Shown here: positions 9,992 through 16,307 of the stretch, piece after piece
How positions within the stretch are numbered: position 1 is the first letter of the stretch
How the letters are laid out: each line of letters starts with the position of its first letter
Assembly: GCA_021413705.1 (NCBI GenBank)
Contig: JAIOPX010000031.1
Span: 1-45,416 of the forward strand
From: Planctomycetota bacterium
GTDB taxonomy: Bacteria > Planctomycetota > Planctomycetia > Pirellulales > UBA7805
Reading direction: 5' to 3'
Length of the DNA stretch: 45,416 bases
Program-made: the position numbers and the translations under genes
The notes under the pieces: generated by a model
The model's database searches: none
What the model was told of the DNA's origin: nothing
Seen by the model: the letters and a program-made list of their open reading frames with translations, nothing else

Positions 9992-10319
9992 ACCATTCGA
10001 TATCAGTGTGGTGTCCTAGCCCAGCGAAAGTTTTCTCAAAGATTTGAGGGTAATTGAAGAGCCGATTAGCGTGACAAAGAGCGAGGCAGCGGCGTCGGAA
10101 TGGAGGCGTCGAACCGATCTTTGACAATCTTGAGGATCGGGTACTCATCGAGCGGCCGCTCGATGAGCACCATGAGCGTTGGTAAGAGGAAGCAGACTTT
10201 GTAAGGCTCCGAAGTCGGTCTCCGGAAGTACTTCGTCAAGGAGTACACCTACGACGCACTTGATCGGCCGATCGCCGACTCGCTCACGACCTGGACCGAG
10301 ACGACGCCGCGCGAAGCAC
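9992..10319. other. Gene-free remnant zone with a perfect palindrome and an rhs core fragment
   Basis: No intact gene. Positions 10144-10167 form a perfect 24-bp palindrome (CTCATCGAGCGG and its complement). Positions 10221-10309 match rhs 6341-6430 closely (CGGAAGTACTTCGTCAAG and onwards, about nine tenths identical), so this is an 89-bp piece of RHS core left behind, presumably by recombination. The fragment is followed directly by the repeat that begins the transposase unit. Confidence 0.75.
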
Positions 10320-10563
10320 GGGGCCACACAGCTTTGAAAGCATCACGGACCGTTGATCCGTTTTTTTAGCCCAAGCCCCTGCTCGAAAAATCTCCGCGCA
10401 GCCTGTTGACACGGATTTATACATCCGTACACTTACTCCCTGTCCTGGGCATTTTCCCGGTTTCACGGCCCTTGGGGGAGGAAGCGTCATGGCTCGGCTG
10501 GTACGCGGAGATCTGTTCGATCCGGCGGAAGTTTCCGCTTTTCATTGCATGAGTCGCTGCGTG
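10320..10563 (+). repeat. Left end of RAYT-like element, copy 1
   Basis: This segment, from GGGGCCACACAGCTTTGAA to just past the first 25 codons of the transposase, is repeated in inverted orientation at 22578-22818. Shared landmarks are CTCGAAAAATCTCC, CAGCCTGTTGACACG, TTATACATC, GGGCA.TTTCCCGG and the gene start ATGGCTCGGCTGG. A GGGGGAGGAAGCGTC ribosome-binding region lies in front of the transposase ATG. Similarity in the non-coding leader points to a mobile unit, not merely a conserved gene. Confidence 0.75.
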
Positions 10564-11370
10564 CGACGCAGTTTTCTCTGCGGAGACGATCCCTACAGCG
10601 GCCGCAACTACGATCATCGCAAACCCTGGATCGAACAGCGGATCCAATTTCTGGCTGGGCAATTTGGGATCGATGTCTTGGGGTTCAGCATCTTGTCGAA
10701 CCACTTTCATATCGTCGTGCGCAACCGGCCCGACGTGGTGGCTACCTGGAGCGACACCGAAGTGGCTCGCCGCTGGTTGCACATCTGCCCGAAACGCAAA
10801 ACGCCTGCCGACTTGCCCGAGGAACCCAGTGAGGCGGAACTCGACACAATCCGCTGCCTCCCCGAGAAACTGGCCGAAATCCGCCTCCGCTTAAGCGACA
10901 TCAGTTGGCTGATGCGGATGATCGCCGAGCCGATCGCCCGGCAGGCCAACAAGGAGGATAATGTCCAGGGTCATTTCTGGCAGAGTCGCTTCCGCAGCGT
11001 TCGACTTTGCGATGAGGCGGCCGTGCTGGTCGCGATGGTGTATGCCGATCTCAACCCGATCCGCGCCGGCTTCGCCAGCATCCCGGTCGCCGAGTTCGGC
11101 TACCGCGGCGGGTGGGGGAGGTTCAACTCGCCGGTTCGCGGTTGTGCAGAGCCAGGGGGACGGCGATGGCGGTGCCGATGCCGGCGCCGATTACCGTGGG
11201 GCTCGTCAGGATGTTGCGGGCACGGAACATCTGGCCTCGCGCCAAATCTCCACCATAGACTTGCAGCGAGGGTTTCGCGCTCGGCGGGGCGGTGCCTTCC
11301 GACCACAGCCGGCACGGTGTCACGGCGTCGAGCGTGGCCAGGTTGTATTGGCCGCCTCGCAGGCCAGTGA
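10489..11370 (+). CDS. REP-associated (HUH/Y1-like) transposase, 3'-truncated with chimeric tail
   Basis: Starts at ATG 10489 with a strong GGAGG site. Residues 1-205 read as the planctomycete version of the IS200/RAYT-type transposase: FHCMSRCVRRSFLCGDD, IDVLGFSILSNHFHIVVRNR with the HxH metal-binding pair, RNRPDVVATWSD, VQGHFWQSRFRSVRLCDEAA, and YADLNPIRAGFA near the end of the catalytic domain. Known relatives cut single-stranded DNA at REP hairpins through a Tyr intermediate. After EFGYRGGWGR (about 11110) the reading frame runs antisense through the 3' end of the gene at 11123-11686, and the Arg/Cys-rich remainder is not credible. The protein is therefore truncated, losing the C-terminal region in which relatives carry a DYLELVDWTGR-like segment. 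A relic of exactly that segment lies at 27920-28330. Probably inactive. Confidence 0.8.
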   Translation: MARLVRGDLFDPAEVSAFHCMSRCVRRSFLCGDDPYSGRNYDHRKPWIEQRIQFLAGQFGIDVLGFSILSNHFHIVVRNRPDVVATWSDTEVARRWLHICPKRKTPADLPEEPSEAELDTIRCLPEKLAEIRLRLSDISWLMRMIAEPIARQANKEDNVQGHFWQSRFRSVRLCDEAAVLVAMVYADLNPIRAGFASIPVAEFGYRGGWGRFNSPVRGCAEPGGRRWRCRCRRRLPWGSSGCCGHGTSGLAPNLHHRLAARVSRSAGRCLPTTAGTVSRRRAWPGCIGRLAGQ

Positions 11371-11686
11371 TGGCGAATCGGCCGTTCTCATCCGATTTTA
11401 CGCTGGCCACTTCGTGATCGTTTTGCATCAGCATCACCGGCATGCCGGCCAGGGGCATGCCCTGGCGATCGAGGAGAACGCCGTCCATGCGGCCGCCGGC
11501 GCCGAGCGTGATGTCGCGCGAGGTCGGAGATTGCAGGGTGGTGGCCGGAGCAGACGTTTCTGCACGACCGGAAGGCATCGTCGCCGGGCCGGGTTCAGCG
11601 GCCGTCACGGGACGACCGAAGGGGGCCACGGCCAGAGCAATGCCGCACGCCAGTGCGAAGCCTCGAAGCAACATGTGTCGTTTCAT
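11123..11686 (-). CDS. Secreted carboxypeptidase-regulatory-like protein 1 (RLWxxGTAPPS family)
   Basis: 187 residues from an ATG preceded by AGGTGAG. The N-terminus MKRHMLLRGFALACGIALA is a signal peptide. The middle has a beta-sandwich pattern of the carboxypeptidase regulatory/SpaA type: GAGGRMDGVLLDRQGMPLAG, PVMLMQNDHEVASVKSDENG, RFAITGLRGGQYNLAT. The family signature CRLWSEGTAPPSAKPSLQVY follows, then a short Gly/Ile-rich hydrophobic stretch near the C-terminus (VIGAGIGTAIAVPLALH) that could anchor the protein. No enzymatic residues are evident. It is one of three tandem paralogues on this strand (with 11821-12402 and 12772-13302). Function unknown; a cell-surface role is inferred. Its 3' end abuts the truncated transposase. 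Confidence 0.85.
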   Translation of the reverse strand: MKRHMLLRGFALACGIALAVAPFGRPVTAAEPGPATMPSGRAETSAPATTLQSPTSRDITLGAGGRMDGVLLDRQGMPLAGMPVMLMQNDHEVASVKSDENGRFAITGLRGGQYNLATLDAVTPCRLWSEGTAPPSAKPSLQVYGGDLARGQMFRARNILTSPTVIGAGIGTAIAVPLALHNREPAS

Positions 11687-11751
11687 GTTCTCACCTAGTT
11701 TGTTTCGCCGTGGGCCGAAATTTCTCGCTCACGCATCGGATTGATGGGTCA

Positions 11752-11816
11752 ACAGGGGGCTTACGCCCCCCGCTCGCCGGGTTGATACTTCCCTCGCTTG
11801 CGCTTCGGGCTAGTGT
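11752..11816. repeat. Intergenic palindromic repeat block (REP-like, family A)
   Basis: Two elements lie side by side between the first two secreted paralogues: a short GGGGGCTTACGCCCCC hairpin (about 11755-11770) and CCCTCGCTTGCGCTTCGGGC at 11791 onward. The second element recurs at 28353-28376 and in palindromic pairs at 38042-38192. The stretch GTTGATAC just before it is also shared with 28343-28350. Confidence 0.7.
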
Positions 11817-11820
11817 GCTC

Positions 11821-12402
11821 TCAACTGCCGCTATCGTTGTTGTTCAGGGCGATGGGTACTGCGATTGCCGCACCAATCAAACCGGCACTGACCCAGGGGT
11901 TCGTGACGGTTCTCCAAAATGTTCCTCCCGGTCCTTGCCCGCGCGTCACATCGGAGCCTTGCCCCTGCAACCCGTCGGAGCCTTGTCCCCGCGATACATC
12001 ACCGCGTGCGATCACCATCAAGGAGTCGCGCGCCGACGGTGGCGCGGTTCCTTCGCTCCACAGTCTCACGTCCATCGTCGCGCCGCCGGCGGACACCGCA
12101 TAGGCGCCGCCACGAACGCCGTTGAGTTCAAACATTCCGTTGCGGTCGGTGGTGGTTCGCGCAGATTCCTTGCCGACCTGCATCAACACCAACTCCATCG
12201 CTCCGCAGGGAGCTGCCTGGCCGGATTGCACTTGTCCCCGCAACACACCACCGGGTGCAAGCACGACATCGACGCATGTCGCCACTCCCGGAAGATTGTT
12301 CTGCTGACCCTGGGGTAGTTGTCCGTAGGCGAGGTTGCTAGCAACCAAGATCCCACTGACCACCACGAGGGCTTTTGTCCATACACGGCAGACAGTTCGC
12401 AT
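11821..12402 (-). CDS. Secreted carboxypeptidase-regulatory-like protein 2 (RLWxxGTAPPS family)
   Basis: 193 residues. I place the start at ATG 12402, which has GGAG seven bases upstream; a longer in-frame extension to 12516 lacks such support. The signal peptide is MRTVCRVWTKALVVVSGILV and ends near LAYGQ. The domain pattern matches its neighbours: VVLAPGGVLRGQVQSG, TTTDRNGMFELNGVRGGAYA, VRLWSEGTAPPSARDSL. A low-complexity piece with three RGQG/LQGQG units (GQGSDGLQGQGSDVTRGQG) separates the motif from a C-terminal hydrophobic helix (VSAGLIGAAIAVPIALNN). The second Cys pair (ATCVDV, APCGAM) is not present in the other two. Function unknown. Confidence 0.83.
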   Translation of the reverse strand: MRTVCRVWTKALVVVSGILVASNLAYGQLPQGQQNNLPGVATCVDVVLAPGGVLRGQVQSGQAAPCGAMELVLMQVGKESARTTTDRNGMFELNGVRGGAYAVSAGGATMDVRLWSEGTAPPSARDSLMVIARGDVSRGQGSDGLQGQGSDVTRGQGPGGTFWRTVTNPWVSAGLIGAAIAVPIALNNNDSGS

Positions 12403-12771
12403 CGTCAGGCTCCATCTCTCTTGGGGTACGGATAGCTGCAACACCGCGACCAAGGTACAAAGACCCGGCGCGAGTTGATCCATCCCCCCACAGGATGAGC
12501 TGACGAAAAGCGCCACGCATGACGCTCCTGACAGCCGCTGAGCAAAGTTATCGGCCGCCGTTACGGTTTACTTAGATAGAAAAACCGAAATAATCGCCAA
12601 ACTCATCGTGGAATTGCCAGAATTGCCCAGGCTGCGGCGATGAGGAGGCGGCGACGCGAGTGCGGAGGTTTGGTGAATCAAGCACAGGTCAACGAAAACA
12701 GCCGGCAGGCAATCCCAGAGATCGCCCTGCCGGCCGAATGTTGATTTTCAATGACGCCCAACGAGAGTGGG
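12403..12771. other. Intergenic region upstream of secreted protein 2
   Basis: 370 bases without a credible gene. It holds the upstream region of the 11821-12402 gene and the terminator of the 12772-13302 gene (listed separately). An AT-rich patch around 12570-12600 (TTTACTTAGATAGAAAAACC) is a possible promoter area but no convincing -35/-10 pair can be assigned. Confidence 0.5.
12694..12735 (-). terminator. Intrinsic terminator after secreted protein 3
   Basis: On the minus strand a GC-rich stem, GCCGGCAGG pairing with CCTGCCGGC around a 16-17-base loop, is followed by TGTTTTCG. It lies about 37 bases beyond the stop codon of the 12772-13302 gene, in the right orientation. Confidence 0.7.
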
Positions 12772-13302
12772 TCAGCTTCCTGAATCGGTTGAGAAGATGG
12801 CGATAACTCCGCCTGTAATCAGGCCAGCCGTGCCAAGGGCGAACAGGGCTGAGCCACTCATTCCGCCCCCCGTTGAAGGTGGCGACTGGCCGCGGGCAAT
12901 GCTGCCATCGCTCATCACCAGGGCACTGGTTCTTGAGCTTGGCGGGGCCGTGCCGGGTCCCCAGAGCCTGTAGTGCTGGCGCGTTGATCCTGTCACGAGT
13001 TCATAGGAGCCGCCAGCAAGTCCGCTGATGGCAAACCTACCCTGGCGATCCGTCGAAAAAGTGCCTACTTCCACGCCGTTTCGCAGCAAAGCGAGGGGAA
13101 CGCCAGGGATCGAGGCGCCTAGAGGATCGATTAAGTGGCCGCTGAATATCCCTCCTTCACCTAGAGCTACGTCTCGAACTGGGTGTGTTTCGTTTGACGA
13201 TGTGCTGCTGGGCTGTGCCGCGAAAGTGTGATTTGTAGGGGACAGTACGCATCCCATTGTTATGGCGACTACACAACGCAGCAGGATTGGTTTGCGTCTC
13301 AT
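12772..13302 (-). CDS. Secreted carboxypeptidase-regulatory-like protein 3 (RLWxxGTAPPS family)
   Basis: 176 residues, start at ATG 13302 behind GAGGAACTTTCAG; the 20-codon extension upstream is not supported. The signal peptide is MRRKPILLRCVVAITMGCVL to about HTFAAQ. The central sandwich reads ALGEGGIFSGHLIDPLGASI, GVPLALLRNGVEVGTFSTDR, RFAISGLAGGSYELVTG, then YRLWGPGTAPPSSRTSALVM. The C-terminus has a Gly-rich hydrophobic helix (ALFALGTAGLITGGVIAIFS) ending STDSGS, close to the NNNDSGS end of paralogue 2. It has its own terminator at 12694-12735, so the three paralogues are probably not a single transcript. Confidence 0.85.
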   Translation of the reverse strand: MRRKPILLRCVVAITMGCVLSPTNHTFAAQPSSTSSNETHPVRDVALGEGGIFSGHLIDPLGASIPGVPLALLRNGVEVGTFSTDRQGRFAISGLAGGSYELVTGSTRQHYRLWGPGTAPPSSRTSALVMSDGSIARGQSPPSTGGGMSGSALFALGTAGLITGGVIAIFSTDSGS

Positions 13303-13574
13303 CTGAAAGTTCCTCGTTTGGAGCCGGCACGTCCTCTCCTTGCTCGAGAGACAGTTGCCCACACTTGTGGGGTGACAGCAGGGATACTACCGGTAGCATC
13401 GGCAGTTGCGAATCGCAGCATCCACTCGACAAACTGTCGCCACGAGTTAATCGCCCTTAAGAGGTGGATGGAGTGATCGGGTTTTCCGGTTGGCGAAACT
13501 GGTAGTGCTGAGGAGACTTGGCCGACCTAGGGCACGACGCAGCAGTTCCGGTTGAAAACTTGGGAACGAAAAAT

Positions 13575-13605
13575 GCCAGGACGCCGCATGGCGGCGGCGC
13601 CTGGC
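13575..13605 (-). terminator. Intrinsic terminator after csrA (copy 1)
   Basis: On the minus strand GCCAGGCGCCGCC pairs with the complementary arm ending GTCCTGGC, and ATTTTTCG follows immediately. It starts 6 bases past the csrA stop codon. Confidence 0.8.
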
Positions 13606-13611
13606 GACGGA

Positions 13612-13917
13612 TTAACGGGCCCGTCGGGCTGCCATAAGTGTGACTCCGTCGGAAGAGACATCGACGGTCACTGGCCCCGGCTCACGGACCACGTACTCCG
13701 ACATGCGTGATAATGGCAATTCACTTCGTGATAATGGCATCTCACTCCGTGACAGTGCCAACTCACTCAGCGGTTTCAGTTCGCTGCGAACGATACGGAC
13801 ATTGGCTGGAGCGCTGACACCCAAGGTCACGCGGTTGCCTGCAATCCGAGTAACGATGACGGTAATCCCGTCGCCGATTTGGAGTTTTTCCCCCACTTTT
13901 CTGCTGAGCACTAACAT
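13612..13917 (-). CDS. csrA: CsrA-family RNA-binding regulator with repetitive C-terminal tail
   Basis: 101 residues from ATG 13917, behind GGGAGGAACATGCA. The first 45 residues are a canonical CsrA: MLVLSRKVGEKLQIGDGITV, TRIAGNRVTLGVSAPANV, RIVRSEL. CsrA dimers bind GGA-containing hairpins in mRNA leaders and control translation or stability; R44 and the N-terminal L4-R6 region match the RNA-binding positions. Canonical proteins are about 60-75 residues; this one has an added tail. Residues 50-73 are a three-fold heptad-like repeat (LSELA, LSRSEMP, LSRSELP, LSRM), followed by a beta-like segment EPGPVTVDVSSDGVTL. The repeat is also visible in DNA as 21-base units at about 13700-13770. Monocistronic by the look of the terminator. 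A second paralogue lies at 28570-28887. Confidence 0.93.
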   Translation of the reverse strand: MLVLSRKVGEKLQIGDGITVIVTRIAGNRVTLGVSAPANVRIVRSELKPLSELALSRSEMPLSRSELPLSRMSEYVVREPGPVTVDVSSDGVTLMAARRAR

Positions 13918-14279
13918 TGCATGTTCCTCCCTGATAAAACCCCGCCTGATCAACCCGCCGTGAATCTCCACGTCTTTTAAGGATCAATCACTTGTCATCT
14001 GGTTGTCATAGAGAGCAACGGTAGTGCCAAATGCAACGAAAACGAATGCATTGCAATGGATGCGTTTGTAAGTGGTTACAGCAATAAGAGTTATGAGTTT
14101 TTTGTGTCGAGGTTTAACGATGGCGATGGCTGGGGTGCCACGCTCCACTGTCTCAGATTGAGAATTTCGTCTCGATTTGGGACGAATTAATGGGGATTTT
14201 GACTCAAGTAGGGGGGCTTTCGCATCCGGCTCGCCAGGAGAATGCCGCTCGCCGAGACTTCCCACGTTGGTGCATCGGG
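13918..14279. other. Intergenic region between csrA and the membrane protein gene
   Basis: 360 bases upstream of csrA. It is less GC-rich than its surroundings. An open frame on the minus strand (13984-14265) has no ribosome-binding site and no recognisable features. Near 14150-14190 the motif TCTCAGATTGAGAATTTCGT contains the small inverted repeat TCTCA..TGAGA. Confidence 0.4.
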
Positions 14280-14840
14280 CTAGCGTATAAGGGCTCGTTG
14301 CTCTTCCACTAGTTTGCGCTGCTCCGCGAGCCAGTTCGATACGCGCGCTTGGGTGGGAACGTGAAGGGCGATGAGTACGATCATCGCAACAGCGAGGATC
14401 AGCGCCACTTTGGAATGCTCCAACATGTAAGCCGTAATGAGCAGAAATGTCGGTCCCTCAATGAGGGCCGCGGCCACAATCAACCGACGCTGATAGAGTG
14501 CCAACAGCCTGCCATTCAAATCGGAGCGCTCGGCAGGTGTGCCAGGATGCGTGGATGGCTCGGCCGCAAGTGCGCGCCGACCAGCGGCCTCGATCGCATT
14601 GGGTATAACCATTCGGGCCATGATTCCCAACACGGCGGCAGCCAGGCCGATGTAGAGAATCACTGGCGACCCCTGTGCCGTTTCCGCCTCTGCAGTGAGG
14701 CCAATGCTGGGGGCCATAAAAGCGGTGATCAACAGAAACGAGAGCGCGCCCGCCGCCAACGCCGAGACAATCACCTGCAACCCACGCAACTGTGGGTTGA
14801 GCGTTTCATCCCACGATTCGCCTTCCAACTCAAGCATCAT
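14280..14840 (-). CDS. Hypothetical four-helix integral membrane protein
   Basis: 186 residues. The start is taken at the paired ATGATG (14840/14837) behind GGGGGCGG; an in-frame TTG at 14852 lies inside that purine run. After a 25-residue acidic cytoplasmic start (MMLELEGESWDETLNPQLRG) there are four hydrophobic segments: VSALAAGALSFLLITAFMA, VILYIGLAAAVLGIMARMV, LIVAAALIEGPTFLLITAYM and VALILAVAMIVLIAL. The first and third share FLLITA, which suggests an internal duplication of a two-helix hairpin. A polar loop lies between helices 2 and 3, and the C-terminal tail is amphipathic (NWLAEQRKLVEEQRALI). I cannot name the family; it stands alone on this strand, with a palindrome (14914-14935) behind its promoter side. 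Confidence 0.75.
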   Translation of the reverse strand: MMLELEGESWDETLNPQLRGLQVIVSALAAGALSFLLITAFMAPSIGLTAEAETAQGSPVILYIGLAAAVLGIMARMVIPNAIEAAGRRALAAEPSTHPGTPAERSDLNGRLLALYQRRLIVAAALIEGPTFLLITAYMLEHSKVALILAVAMIVLIALHVPTQARVSNWLAEQRKLVEEQRALIR

Positions 14841-14913
14841 AACCGCCCCCAATAATCTGCCGTGAATCTAAACTCGCGAGAGTTCAAACACAGCAAAAGA
14901 CACCCCCAACCAA

Positions 14914-14935
14914 CCGAAGTCTCACGGCTTCGGCT
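14914..14935. repeat. Short palindrome, family C
   Basis: CCGAAGTCTCACGGCTTCGG forms an 8-bp stem. The same element, CCGAAGTCTCACGACTTCGG, occurs at 18353-18374. It sits 23 bases beyond the DUF1501 stop codon and may act as a terminator or REP element. Confidence 0.65.
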
Positions 14936-14957
14936 ACATCTGGACGAATAGCGTGAG

Positions 14958-16298
14958 TCAAGTCGTGCTGCTTAGCACCTCTCGAACCACCTTGCCATGA
15001 TCCACCAATTTGATGGGTCTGTCAAATTGATCGGTAAATTCCTTCTCGGGATCGATTCCCAGGTCGTGGCAGAGTGTGGCCAGAAGATCGGGAACCGTAA
15101 CCGGATTATCCCGAATTTCCTGACCATCGGCGGAGGTGGCGCCATGAACGTAGCCCCGCTTGAAGCCACCCCCTGCCAGAGCCGCGCTGAAACCGTTGAT
15201 GAAGTGGTCGCGTCCCGCCTTGCCGCTGAGGCGTGGCGTACGGCCAAACTCGCCGACGGCCATGACGATGGTGTTGTCCAGCAGCCCGCGCATATGCAAA
15301 TCATCCACCAACGCCGCCATGCTGCGGTCGAGCCGGTTCATGAGCTTCTCATGAGTCGGATAATGGTGTTCGTGTTGATCAAAATTGCCCAATTCAACCT
15401 GAACGAAACGGGCTCCGGCCGCAACCAGGCGACGGGCTAGCAGGCAACCTTGGCCAAACTGGTCGTCCTTGCCATAGCGCTCACGGAGCTCGGCGGGTTC
15501 GTCCGTCAAGTCAAAAGCGGCCCGCTGTTTCGAACCCATGAAGGAGAGAGCGGATGCGCGACCGGAATCGATCTCCCGCGACACCTTGCTTATCGTGCGC
15601 CCTTCTTCAAGAGACTTCAGCCACTGCAGGCGTCGCGCGTGATCGGAGGCCGAGATGCCGGAGGGCAAGCCGAGGTTCTCTGCGCCGCGCGTCGGATCCC
15701 AAATTAAATAGGGGCGATAAGCGGGACCAAAGTGGCCGGCACTGAAACCTGCGCTGCCGATGGATATAAAGGGTGGGATGCCGTCTGGCTCGGCTCGTCG
15801 CATCGGCACCGATCCCAATTCGTGCGAGACGATTGAACCGATCGCAGGAGACTGGATCGGGCCGGTGGCGCGATAGCCAGTCTGCATGAAATAGGAGGCA
15901 AGGTTGTGTTCCATCTCGAGCCCCTTCATGGAACGAATCAGGGTCAGATGGTGGGCCTGCTTGGCGAGTTGTGGCATGCAGGAAGCGAGTTGCACTCCAT
16001 CGGCCGAAGTGGCCAACGGACCAAACTTCAGCCCCAGCTTGTCGTTGCCCAGCGGCTTGGGATCGAAAGAATCGTGTTGAAACGGTCCTCCCTTGAGCCA
16101 CAGCAGGATGACCGATTTTTCATTGGCTGCCAGCGGCCTGGCTGGCTGGGTCTTGGATTCACCGCCGAACACACGCGGCAGCGTCGGCCCGAGAACAGCC
16201 CCTAATGCGGCTCCCAACGAGAGGTGAATCACACCTCGCCGGGTCATGACACCCAGCGGCTCGGCCGAGGAGACGTGTTGGCGGGTAATACAGCCCAT
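14958..16298 (-). CDS. DUF1501 family Tat-exported protein
   Basis: 446 residues. The start is ATG 16298, 9 nt after the stop of the upstream DUF1549 gene. A Tat signal follows at about 18-37 (MTRRGVIHLSLGAALGAVLG). Typical DUF1501 blocks are SVILLWLKGGPFQHDSFDPK, QLAKQAHHLTLIRSMKGLEM, EHNLASYFMQTGYRATGP, LARRLVAAGARFVQVELGNF, DQHEHHYPTHEKLMNRLDRS, NTIVMAVGEFGRTPRLSGKA, GRDHFINGFSAALAGGG and VPDLLATLCHDLGIDPEKEF. The fold is alkaline-phosphatase/sulfatase-like with retained His/Asp residues (FDQHEHH, GRDHF). These proteins are hugely expanded in planctomycetes and nearly always co-transcribed with DUF1549/DUF1553 proteins, as here. The substrate is not known. Confidence 0.93.
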   Translation of the reverse strand: MGCITRQHVSSAEPLGVMTRRGVIHLSLGAALGAVLGPTLPRVFGGESKTQPARPLAANEKSVILLWLKGGPFQHDSFDPKPLGNDKLGLKFGPLATSADGVQLASCMPQLAKQAHHLTLIRSMKGLEMEHNLASYFMQTGYRATGPIQSPAIGSIVSHELGSVPMRRAEPDGIPPFISIGSAGFSAGHFGPAYRPYLIWDPTRGAENLGLPSGISASDHARRLQWLKSLEEGRTISKVSREIDSGRASALSFMGSKQRAAFDLTDEPAELRERYGKDDQFGQGCLLARRLVAAGARFVQVELGNFDQHEHHYPTHEKLMNRLDRSMAALVDDLHMRGLLDNTIVMAVGEFGRTPRLSGKAGRDHFINGFSAALAGGGFKRGYVHGATSADGQEIRDNPVTVPDLLATLCHDLGIDPEKEFTDQFDRPIKLVDHGKVVREVLSSTT

Positions 16299-16307
16299 GG
16301 CGGCGCC

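Noticed and set aside
11115-11370. C-terminal Arg/Cys-rich domain of the transposase
   Set aside because: It is antisense read-through of the neighbouring secreted protein gene after a breakpoint.
12403-12516. N-terminal extension of secreted protein 2
   Set aside because: The signal peptide starts at the ATG at 12402, which has GGAG at the right distance.
13984-14265. Minus-strand open frame upstream of csrA
   Set aside because: No ribosome-binding site, no known motifs, and its product looks random. Treated as intergenic.
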